DNA of 5,744 bases from Anammoximicrobium sp032229885 (GTDB lineage Bacteria > Planctomycetota > Planctomycetia > Pirellulales > Pirellulaceae), in contig JAVYAJ010000458.1 of assembly GCA_032229885.1 (NCBI GenBank), forward strand, positions 1-5,744, given 5' to 3'. The notes beneath the pieces are model-generated. The model searched no databases and was not told where the DNA came from. It saw only the letters and a list, made by a program, of their open reading frames with translations. Position numbers and translations under genes: made by a program. This document shows positions 1 through 5,700 of this stretch, piece after piece (within the stretch, counting starts at the first letter, position 1; every line of letters begins with the position of its first letter).

Positions 1-515
1 AGAGCGTCAAACCCAAGCACGGATCGCTGTACGTCGTCGGCACCGAAGGCTATATCGCCGGCGAGCTGGGCCGGCTGGCCGTGTACGATCGCCAAGGCGA
101 GTTGCTGCAAAATCTGGCGGGTCCGGGCCTTGATCAGTTCGGCTCGTGCCTCGAAGGCGTCCGGACGCGAAACCGCGAGGTGCTCAGCGCCGAGGTCGAG
201 GGCGGCCACATCTCGACCAGTCTGGTCCACGTGGCGACCATCTCGCAGCGATTGGGCAAGCCCGCGTCGTCGGCGGAGATTCAGCGGGCGCTCGAATCGC
301 GTCGCGCGCCGGCGTACGCGACCGAGACGTTTCAAGAGATCTGTCGCTATCTGGCCGATCTCGACATCGATTTGAAAAAGACCCCGCTGGCGCTCGGTCC
401 GTGGCTCGAGAGCGACTCGGCCGCCGAACGATTCGTCGGCAACGACGAGGCGAACGCCTTGCTGACCCGCGAGTATCGCCACCCGTTCGTAGTGCCTGCC
501 GAAAATCCGATCTGA
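1..515 (+). CDS. Gfo/Idh/MocA-family oxidoreductase, C-terminal part (5' truncated by window)
   Basis: The reading frame is open from the window edge (first full codon at position 3) to a TGA at 513-515, giving about 170 residues, so the true start lies upstream. The family are NAD(P)-dependent oxidoreductases, often acting on sugars or sugar-derived compounds, with an N-terminal Rossmann domain that is outside the window. What is visible is the C-terminal substrate-side domain. It opens with a beta-rich stretch (SLYVVGTEGYIAG, then an aspartate-rich turn). Next comes a helix segment with H-I-S-x-S-L-V-H-V-A-T-I-S-x-R-L-G, which matches the H..s..H..NIa.RLGr pattern of planctomycete members. 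The end is typical: acidic residues followed by EANALLTREYRHPFVVP. Substrate and exact subfamily cannot be read from this part. The next gene starts 68 bp downstream on the same strand. Any export signal would lie in the missing N-terminus. Confidence 0.78.
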   Translation, partial: SVKPKHGSLYVVGTEGYIAGELGRLAVYDRQGELLQNLAGPGLDQFGSCLEGVRTRNREVLSAEVEGGHISTSLVHVATISQRLGKPASSAEIQRALESRRAPAYATETFQEICRYLADLDIDLKKTPLALGPWLESDSAAERFVGNDEANALLTREYRHPFVVPAENPI

Positions 516-566
516 CGCGCGACGTGTAGTGGAACGTGCAATAGCAACTGTTGAAACGCATCGGAC

Positions 567-578
567 GAGAGGGGAGAG
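567..578 (+). promoter_or_regulatory. Shine-Dalgarno that decides the start of the fusion gene
   Basis: The purine tract GAGAGGGGAGAG ends 5 bp before a GTG at 584, with its core GGGGAG about 7 bp away. The alternative in-frame TTG at 551 has no purine-rich element in front of it. This is why the GTG is preferred as the start. Confidence 0.6.
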
Positions 579-583
579 CTTCT

Positions 584-2488
584 GTGAGCGATCGCGATTC
601 CGAATGGGGAACCTCGAACAGGCGTTCCCTCAGTGATGTCCTGGGCGCCGCCATAACCGCCGCCCTAGAGGCCGGAAAGCTGCTCCGCGACGAGTTCCAT
701 CGCCCCGGTGGCCCTCGCGGCAGCGCCGGCCATGCAGACGTAGATGAACAGGCCGAGCGGGTTATCCGCGAGACGCTCCTGGCCGCCTTTCCGGCGGCCT
801 ATCGAGGCGAGGAAACAGGCGCTGCCAGCGGCGGCGACTCGGGGTACACGTGGCTGGTCGATCCCAACGACGGCACCTCGGCCTACCTGAAGGGTTGGAG
901 GGGCAGTGCGGTCAGCATTGCCCTGGTCCGACAGGACGCCTTGGTGCTGGGCGTCGTCTACGCCCCAACCTACCCCGACGACAACGGCGATCTGTTTGCC
1001 TGGGCCGAAGGCTGCGGACCCGTCACCCGCAACGGCAAGCCGGTGACGATCAGCTTGGCTGACGTGGCTCTGGACGGCAGCGATGACGTACCGGCGATCG
1101 TCTTCGTCTCGCAGGATGCAGATAAGAACCCGACAGCCAACGCAGCCTGCGTGGCGCCGGCGCGTTTCATCGCAATGCCCAGTATCGCCTACCGCTTGGC
1201 GTTGGTCGCCGCGGGCGAGGGCGTTGCGGCCACATCCCTGAACGCTCCAGGCGATTGGGATTACGCCGGGGGCCACGCCCTGCTGATCGGGGTCGATGGG
1301 ACGCTGATTGACCAAGCCGGAAAGCCCGTCACCTATGGTCCCCACGGCGAGAGTCATTGTGGTCGGTGTTTCGGCGGCGCGCCCGCGGCGGTCGATGCCC
1401 TGTATCGGCGGGACTGGGATCGCGTCTACGGCTCGCGAGCGAAGGCTATCGGGCCACTGGCCCTCGTTCTCCCCGAACGTGGTGTGTCCGTCTCTGACAC
1501 GGGCCAGCTTTCCCGCGCCCAAGGCTGCCTGCTTGGCCAGTTGGCCGGTGATTCCCTGGGCGGGTTGGTCGAGTTCAGCTCGGCGGCCAGGATCCGGTCG
1601 AAATTTCCCAGCGGCCTGCGTCAGTTGGTGGACGGCGGCCAGTGGGGCATCCTGGCCGGCCAGCCCACCGACGATTCGGAACTAGCGCTCATGTTGGCCC
1701 GCTCGATCGTCCGCGCGAAGGGCTACGATCCGGCGACGGCTCTCGATGCGTACTTGCACTGGTACGACTCGCCGCCATTCGACATCGGAAGCACGACGTC
1801 GTCGGCGTTGCATGGCGCCCGGCGCGGCCAGACACCGCGCGAACGCTTGGCTGGCGCCGAGCGCCACGCCAGCACGTCCAGCCAGGCGAACGGATCGCTG
1901 ATGCGGATCAGCCCCCTAGGGATCTTTGGCGCAGGAAATCCAGACGCGGCAGCAGACTGGGCACGGACCGACAGCGGCCTGACCCATCCGCATGAGGTGT
2001 GTCGGGACTCGTGTGCCGTCTTTGTGGCCGCAATTGCGACGACGATCGCCACAGGCGGCTCGGCGCAGGACTGCTACCAGGCCGCCCTGGACGAAGCGAG
2101 GCGGTCCGCGGTGGCCGCGCCGGTGTTCGATGCGCTCCGCAAGGCGGCCGAGCGGCCGCCGGACGACTATCAGTCGCACCAGGGCTGGGTGCTGATCGCC
2201 CTGCAGAACGCCTTCTACCAACTTCTCAACGCCGCGAGCCTGGAGGACGGCGTTGTGCAGACAGTGATGGCCGGCGGCGACACCGACACCAACGCTGCGA
2301 TCGCCGGCGCGCTGCTGGGCGCCGTCCACGGCCGCGACGCCATCCCGCCGCAGTGGGTCCGCAGCATCCTGTCGTGTCGGCCGCTGCCCAAGTCTGACAC
2401 TTCGCATCCCCGCCCCGTAGAATTCTGGCCGGTGGATGCCCTGCGCCTGGCCGAACGGCTGCTGGTGTTGAGCCGGAAAGAAGATTAG
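584..2488 (+). CDS. Inositol-monophosphatase-like phosphatase fused to ADP-ribosylglycohydrolase
   Basis: This is a 634-residue two-domain enzyme read from GTG 584; an in-frame TTG at 551 would add 11 residues but lacks a ribosome site. Residues about 15-290 are an inositol-monophosphatase-superfamily phosphatase. The metal ligands are E76/E77 in a GEE motif, motif A WLVDPNDGT at 90-98 (D93, D96) and motif B WD at 225-226. Motif B is slightly off consensus (WDYAGG rather than WDxAAG, and GVDG where EAGG is usual). Residues about 310-630 are a DraG/ARH-type ADP-ribosylglycohydrolase, which hydrolyses ADP-ribosyl bonds using two Mg ions. It shows GQLAGDSLGG around 322-323, PTDDSE with T362-D363-D364, an ANGSLMRISP segment, a TH pair and GGDTDTN at 564-570. 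Both active sites look intact. The superfamily also includes pAp/CysQ nucleotidases and NADP phosphatases, so inositol phosphate need not be the substrate. I infer sequential action on one phosphorylated ADP-ribose-type compound. The gene lies 68 bp after the oxidoreductase and 27 bp before the nuclease-like stub. Confidence 0.88.
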   Translation: MSDRDSEWGTSNRRSLSDVLGAAITAALEAGKLLRDEFHRPGGPRGSAGHADVDEQAERVIRETLLAAFPAAYRGEETGAASGGDSGYTWLVDPNDGTSAYLKGWRGSAVSIALVRQDALVLGVVYAPTYPDDNGDLFAWAEGCGPVTRNGKPVTISLADVALDGSDDVPAIVFVSQDADKNPTANAACVAPARFIAMPSIAYRLALVAAGEGVAATSLNAPGDWDYAGGHALLIGVDGTLIDQAGKPVTYGPHGESHCGRCFGGAPAAVDALYRRDWDRVYGSRAKAIGPLALVLPERGVSVSDTGQLSRAQGCLLGQLAGDSLGGLVEFSSAARIRSKFPSGLRQLVDGGQWGILAGQPTDDSELALMLARSIVRAKGYDPATALDAYLHWYDSPPFDIGSTTSSALHGARRGQTPRERLAGAERHASTSSQANGSLMRISPLGIFGAGNPDAAADWARTDSGLTHPHEVCRDSCAVFVAAIATTIATGGSAQDCYQAALDEARRSAVAAPVFDALRKAAERPPDDYQSHQGWVLIALQNAFYQLLNAASLEDGVVQTVMAGGDTDTNAAIAGALLGAVHGRDAIPPQWVRSILSCRPLPKSDTSHPRPVEFWPVDALRLAERLLVLSRKED

Positions 2489-2515
2489 CGACGAGAACAT
2501 GAAAGGAAGCCATCC

Positions 2516-2644
2516 GTGACCAGTCCCCCGATCGTCCTCGAGTCGATCACCGATCGCGGCCGCGCATTGACCAGGATCACATCGTCCGCCGGCGACGCGA
2601 AGGACGAGAATTGGCTTCAGGAACTGTTGTTTGGCCATCCTTAA
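2516..2644 (+). pseudogene. 5' remnant of a putative restriction-endonuclease-like (PD-(D/E)XK-type) gene, 42 codons
   Basis: A GTG at 2516 is preceded by GAAAGGAAG (2501-2509), a good ribosome site. The frame runs 42 codons to TAA at 2642-2644. The product ends in DENWLQELLFGHP. From memory, a W-L-Q-x-L-L-x-x-H-P-x-x-L-P segment near the N-terminus is characteristic of a family of uncharacterised proteins that continue into a nuclease-like E-x-K core. Here the frame stops right after H-P, before any catalytic residue, and I find no continuation in the other frames nearby. It therefore looks like the surviving 5' end of a gene cut off at about 2641. The 27-bp gap to the upstream fusion gene suggests it was the next gene of that operon. 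It could instead be a genuine 42-residue protein. The homology is a recollection of pattern, not a search result. Confidence 0.45.
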
Positions 2645-2824
2645 ACTCTGCGGACGGCGCACGGTTTCCGCATAAGGCCAGTTGACAAACATGACATGAA
2701 TGAGACAATGTAACGAGCCATCGCCTTGGCCTTGTCACGGAGTGATTCCAGTTTAGCCGGATTGATCTTCATCAGCGAGTCCATCCTGATTGGGGGGCAA
2801 GTTGCTGTACGGGCCTTGGCCCAT
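2641..2824 (-). pseudogene. Possible small divergent gene, frameshifted at a C6/G6 run
   Basis: On the minus strand an ATG (2824-2822) follows AGGAG (2838-2834) at 9 bp, a good ribosome site. The frame reads MGQGPYSNLPPNQDGLADED and stops at 2753 after 23 residues. A run of six C (plus strand G6, 2792-2797) lies inside it. Removing one C would join it to another open frame that contains MDSLMKINPAKLESLRDKAK and ends at TAA (2643-2641), giving about 60 residues with a mostly helical second half. Without the shift, the second frame could start at ATG 2784 (47 residues), but no ribosome site precedes that codon. I do not recognise the protein. It may be a decayed gene, a sequencing indel, or chance. 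Its stop overlaps the stop of the nuclease-like stub tail to tail. Confidence 0.3.
2682..2714 (+). promoter_or_regulatory. Weak candidate promoter for the DUF1559 unit
   Basis: A perfect sigma-70 type -35 hexamer TTGACA lies at 2682-2687. No good -10 follows: CAATGT at 2706-2711 has an 18-bp spacer but a poor match, and TGTAAC at 2709-2714 is a better match but 21 bp away. It lies 150-180 bp before the DUF1559 start, in a region that may also encode a small minus-strand product. Treat it as a candidate only. Confidence 0.2.
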
Positions 2825-2852
2825 CCGTTTCGTCTCCTGTTTCTTTTCTCGT

Positions 2853-2860
2853 AGAGGAGG
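2853..2860 (+). promoter_or_regulatory. Shine-Dalgarno AGAGGAGG of the DUF1559 gene
   Basis: This near-perfect anti-16S match ends 7 bp before ATG 2868. It fixes the start there rather than at an in-frame upstream ATG at 2790 or the GTG at 2862. The chosen start also places the pilin-like cleavage site after a short basic leader, as expected for the family. Confidence 0.75.
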
Positions 2861-2867
2861 TGTGGCG

Positions 2868-3965
2868 ATGTCAAGTCTCTTACTATTGCGGTCGAAACGT
2901 GGACGAGGTTTTACGCTCGTCGAGCTTCTGGTGGTGATCGCCATCATCGGCATCTTGGTCGCCCTGTTGCTGCCCGCGATCCAAGCGGCTCGCGAAGCCG
3001 CCCGCCGCACGCAATGCGGAAACAACATGAAGCAACTTGGACTCGGGTTGCACAATTATCACGACACCCATAAATCGCTTCCGTTTTTGTCGCATCGCGC
3101 CACTGCCGCCAGCCAGTACATAAGCGGGTTGGTGTGCCTGTTGCCGTTCATCGAACAGGGGGCATTGCACACGCAGATTGCCACGACTAGCACGTTCAGC
3201 GGAGTCGAGTATCCTCCTTACGACAAGTATCCGCCAAGTTCCCCCGCATTATATCTTCCGTGGAGCACTACGATCCCGGCCTATCAGTGCCCCTCTGATC
3301 CGGGATACGGCATCTTAAACTCCTCCGGAGGTACGGCGGGCTGCGCGCGCAACAATTATTGTTTCAGCGTCGGCGACTGGACGCCGCGGGTCTACGATGA
3401 CGCTACTCGCGGTCCGTTCGCGTGCGGGAGAGAGAAGGCCAGAAGCGTTAGCTTGCAGACCATCACCGATGGCCTCAGCAATACGATCGCCATGAGCGAA
3501 CGATGTCTTGGGGCGGAAAGCGGACAACTTATCAAAGGGGGGGCGGTGCAGAACCAAAGCAGTGCGCTGAGCACTTCTCCGACGGCGAACAATCCGGCTG
3601 TCTGCATGAGCGCCGTAGGTGCTGCTGGCATGTATCGTACCGGATTGGAGTATTCAGCAAATCGCGGCGGCGTGGCTTGGTGCTTTGGTTTTCCTTCGAC
3701 GACGATGGTCAACACGATCCTTCCTCCTAATGGACCAACTTGCCTCCGCACGACGGACGGTGCGGAACATATGCTGGTGCCGCCGACAAGCTACCATCCG
3801 GGCGGAGTTATGATCGTGATGTGCGACGGGGCAGTGTCGTTCGTCAGCGACACCATCGATACGGGCAACCTTGCTGTGGGAAGTGCGTCGGTCGGCCCGT
3901 CACCCTATGGCGTCTGGGGCGCGCTGGGATCCAAAGAAGGCATGGAGGCGGTCCAAGTGCCTTGA
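2868..3965 (+). CDS. DUF1559 domain-containing protein with type IV pilin-like N-terminus
   Basis: This is a 365-residue protein starting at ATG 2868. Residues 1-14 are a short basic leader (RSKRGRG), followed by G14|F15 and the class III signal FTLVELLVVIAIIGILVALL with the conserved Glu at +5. That marks it as a prepilin-peptidase substrate with one N-terminal membrane helix (about 15-36). The AIQAAREAARRTQCGNNMKQ and LGLHNYHDTHKSLP blocks are the standard entry into DUF1559 (SBP_bac_10). Further marks are CPSDP, an ITDGLSNTIAMSE block and the C-terminal SYHPGGVMIVMCDGAVSFVS signature. Length is normal for the family. These proteins occur in very large numbers in Planctomycetes and their function is not established; a surface or pseudopilus-like role is inferred from the signal. 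The lipoprotein gene follows 37 bp later on the same strand, the usual partnership. A G7 run at 3537-3543 does not break the frame. The gene appears less GC-rich than the two upstream genes. Confidence 0.95.
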   Translation: MSSLLLLRSKRGRGFTLVELLVVIAIIGILVALLLPAIQAAREAARRTQCGNNMKQLGLGLHNYHDTHKSLPFLSHRATAASQYISGLVCLLPFIEQGALHTQIATTSTFSGVEYPPYDKYPPSSPALYLPWSTTIPAYQCPSDPGYGILNSSGGTAGCARNNYCFSVGDWTPRVYDDATRGPFACGREKARSVSLQTITDGLSNTIAMSERCLGAESGQLIKGGAVQNQSSALSTSPTANNPAVCMSAVGAAGMYRTGLEYSANRGGVAWCFGFPSTTMVNTILPPNGPTCLRTTDGAEHMLVPPTSYHPGGVMIVMCDGAVSFVSDTIDTGNLAVGSASVGPSPYGVWGALGSKEGMEAVQVP

Positions 3966-4002
3966 TCGGGCGTCCTTCACGGTAGATAAGGAGACGAGTT
4001 CA

Positions 4003-4452
4003 ATGCGATATTTCACCTGCTTGCTGCTGGCCGGGGCCATTGTCTCGGCAGGTTGCGCGCCGGCAGGACTCGAGGGAACCATCGCCGCCAGCGGAACCGT
4101 CACCCACAACGGCCAGCCGATCGCGGGCGCCAACGTGGTCTTTTCTCCCACGGGGGAAGGCCGCGCGGCCAGCGGCTTGACCGATGCCCACGGCCATTTC
4201 CAGTTGCAGACGCTGACGGCGAATGATGGCGTGATCCCTGGCACGTACCAGGTCGCGATTTCCAAGACGCAAGTCGAAGGCGGGATGAGCGAAGAGGAAT
4301 CGCAGGCGTATACGGCTCAGCACGGCAAACCGCCACAGGTCACTGTCAAAGAACTGCTGCCGCAAAAGTACAAATCGCCGGCCACGTCCGGACTGACTGC
4401 CGATGTGGCCGCAGGCGGCAAGAACCAGTTTACGTTCGACCTCACGGACTGA
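4003..4452 (+). CDS. Small lipoprotein with carboxypeptidase-regulatory-like (transthyretin-like) domain
   Basis: This is a 149-residue protein from ATG 4003, with AAGGAG (3988-3993) 9 bp upstream. The frame is open further upstream, but those codons overlap the end of the DUF1559 gene and give no sensible leader. Residues 1-17 form a lipoprotein signal, and Cys18 in VSAGC is the likely lipidation site (Ser at -3 is slightly off the usual Leu). The mature part begins with GTVTHNGQPIAGANVVFSP, then a TDAHGHFQL strand and GVIPGTYQVAISK. This is the beta-sandwich pattern of carboxypeptidase-regulatory-like domains in planctomycete lipoproteins. The end, with KYKSPATSGLTADV, a glycine pair and FTFDL, is also typical. 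It probably sits on a membrane facing the periplasm. It is likely co-transcribed with the DUF1559 gene 37 bp upstream. Precise role unknown. No clear hairpin-plus-T terminator follows. Confidence 0.9.
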   Translation: MRYFTCLLLAGAIVSAGCAPAGLEGTIAASGTVTHNGQPIAGANVVFSPTGEGRAASGLTDAHGHFQLQTLTANDGVIPGTYQVAISKTQVEGGMSEEESQAYTAQHGKPPQVTVKELLPQKYKSPATSGLTADVAAGGKNQFTFDLTD

Positions 4453-4758
4453 AGATCATCCCTCAAAAGAAGGTCGGCGGCATAGCGCGGCACACGGGAA
4501 CAGCGCCAGCCGAACGCATCCGTCGCCAGTGCGGCGGGCCAATGATCGACCCTCTGACGTTGTAAAGTTGATGCCAGAGCCTTCCGACTCTTTGACCGCA
4601 GGATCGAAGAAAGCCGCCAAATCCGCATCACCATCAGTCGCCGGCTGCGCCAGACGTATACGACAACGAATGCTGACCGGTTGCCACACGCCGCGCGCGG
4701 CTGCGGCGGTATCGCTCGAAAAAATGTCATTGCGATCCGAGCGAGGTGCGACTCGTCC
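4453..4758. other. 306-bp gap between convergent genes, nothing recognised
   Basis: This is the space between the lipoprotein stop (+) and the methyltransferase stop (-). It is open in part on both strands, but none of those frames has a ribosome site or a recognisable motif. A 12-bp GC-only palindrome (4690-4701) and a six-base inverted pair CGCTCG/CGAGCG around an A6 run (about 4713-4743) are present. Neither has the T-tract placement of an intrinsic terminator. No RNA gene is evident. Confidence 0.5.
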
Positions 4759-5316
4759 CTACGCCACGCGCCGCTTGCGGCGGCGCCAGAACGCCAGCTC
4801 GTCGAGCTTTTCGAGCGACATCTCGGCAAAGTCGCCGAGCTTTCCGTCCGCCGCTCGCGACTGGCGAAAGATTCGCGTTTTTGAATGAATCATCCGCGGG
4901 AGGAACATCCAGGCCTCGGCGAGCGAATCGGCGTCTTGGTCTGCCGCGATCACCACGAGATCAACGCCGGAAATGTTGTTCGAGATCCGCGACAGGGCGC
5001 CCAGCGGATCGCCCGGCGCCAATTGGACTTTGACCTGCGGCTGGCGCAACTGCCGATAGGCTTGTTTCAGGCTGATCCGATCCGCGGCGGACGGGCCGTC
5101 TTCGAACCGATCGATCCCCGTATAAGCGATCTCGACGCCGGGCGCGTTCCGCTTGGCGATGGCCAACAACCGTTCTGCCCGTACCGCATTGCCGATGCCG
5201 ATCTCCAAGATGCTGCGAACCGGCTGCTTGTCTATTTCGCGATAAAGAATCCGATCTGTAGCTGGCTGAGAAAAATGGACAAGATATGTGTGCTTCAGCG
5301 ATCCCAGATGGCTCAT
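4759..5316 (-). CDS. Class I SAM-dependent methyltransferase-like protein
   Basis: This is a 185-residue protein on the minus strand, from ATG 5316-5314 to TAG 4761-4759. A ribosome site of the form AGGAA lies about 8 bp before the start. After an N-terminal segment MSHLGSLKHTYLVHFSQPAT comes SILEIGIGNAVRAERLL (E38, G40, G42), the glycine-rich SAM-binding motif I of Rossmann-fold methyltransferases. YTGIDRFED follows, with D69 where the acidic ribose-binding residue is expected. A later strand VDLVVIAADQDADS resembles the motif that follows in class I enzymes. The tail is very basic (WRRRKRRVA). The substrate cannot be read. The protein is short for a class I methyltransferase, so it may bind SAM without a full substrate-recognition domain. 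The opening block resembles one I associate with planctomycete proteins of similar length, but this is memory and not a search. It converges on the DUF1559/lipoprotein unit and has no same-strand partner in the window. A TTGACT (minus strand, 5430-5425) could be a -35, but no good -10 is spaced correctly. Confidence 0.75.
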   Translation of the reverse strand: MSHLGSLKHTYLVHFSQPATDRILYREIDKQPVRSILEIGIGNAVRAERLLAIAKRNAPGVEIAYTGIDRFEDGPSAADRISLKQAYRQLRQPQVKVQLAPGDPLGALSRISNNISGVDLVVIAADQDADSLAEAWMFLPRMIHSKTRIFRQSRAADGKLGDFAEMSLEKLDELAFWRRRKRRVA

Positions 5317-5584
5317 CCGTCAATTCCTATCGGCGAGTGCAGCGGGGCCGATTCCCGCCCGTGTCTACGGCCAGAGAAAGTGTCGGCAGTCACTGGTTTA
5401 AATTTCGGCTGTTTCCCGCCTTTGAGTCAAGAATAAGTTGAGAGAGCCTGACGATCGCCCCCCACAGACGCGTGCGCCGAGCGCCCCGGCGGAAATGCTA
5501 GCGTGTACAGGCTGGCGCGGTGCGTGGGCGTACTTACACAGCGCGGCCAGCAGCCGCAACCAAACAACGGCCAAGAAATATTGA
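5317..5584. other. Upstream region of the methyltransferase, no gene recognised
   Basis: This stretch precedes the methyltransferase start. It holds the AGGAA ribosome site (near 5322-5327), an A/T-rich patch at 5397-5405 and a minus-strand TTGACT at 5430-5425, which together could contain a promoter. The open frame of 67 codons on the minus strand (5601-5398) has no ribosome site or recognisable motif and is not called. Confidence 0.4.
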
Positions 5585-5587
5585 AGA

Positions 5588-5700
5588 GGACCACGAATCA
5601 TACGAATAACGACATCACGGCTACCCGTTGTTCTTCATCCCTGCTATCCGTGTCCATCCGCGGACGTTGGCCGCCGAAGACGCAGAAGGACGCAGAAATT
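5588..5700. repeat. Dispersed-repeat-like intergenic block with short tandem units
   Basis: Three kinds of short motif follow one another. ACGAAT occurs twice, 9 bp apart, in a CCACGAATCATACGAATAAC context (5591-5610). CCGTGTCCATCCGCGG lies at 5648-5663. GACGCAGAA occurs twice with a 10-bp period (5679-5687 and 5689-5697). Such strings are, from general knowledge, found many times between genes in Planctomycetes and some other phyla, sometimes next to genes for small four-helix-bundle (23S IVS-like) proteins. Only one block is visible here, so its repetition in the genome is inferred. Confidence 0.4.

Noticed and set aside
551..583. TTG at 551 as the start of the fusion gene
   Set aside because: No purine-rich site precedes it, while the GTG at 584 has GGGGAG at ideal spacing. 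The 11 extra residues belong to no domain.
665..1522. 285-codon open frame on the minus strand
   Set aside because: It lies wholly inside the phosphatase half, whose motifs are unmistakable on the plus strand. It is a GC-driven shadow without recognisable motifs.
1916..2692. 258-codon open frame on the minus strand
   Set aside because: It mirrors the ADP-ribosylglycohydrolase half and shows no domain. Its first residues overlap the disturbed junction, but nothing supports a gene.
3537..3543. G7 run inside the DUF1559 gene as a frameshift
   Set aside because: The frame stays open through it, and the downstream family signature is in the same frame, so there is no disruption.
4456..4689. 77-codon minus-strand frame just downstream of the methyltransferase
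   Set aside because: It starts at a GTG with no Shine-Dalgarno sequence and has no motif I recognise. It could be decayed sequence but is not supported.
4690..4701. Perfect 12-bp palindrome GCCGCGCGCGGC as a terminator for the methyltransferase
   Set aside because: There is no loop or T-tract on either side, and such palindromes arise easily in GC-rich DNA.
4403..4888. Long open frame on the plus strand opposite the methyltransferase
   Set aside because: It is Arg/Ser-rich, has no ribosome site, and overlaps the ends of both called genes.
5398..5601. 67-codon minus-strand frame upstream of the methyltransferase
   Set aside because: It has no ribosome site, and its start lies in the repeat-like block. 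The hydrophobic start is not enough to call a membrane peptide.
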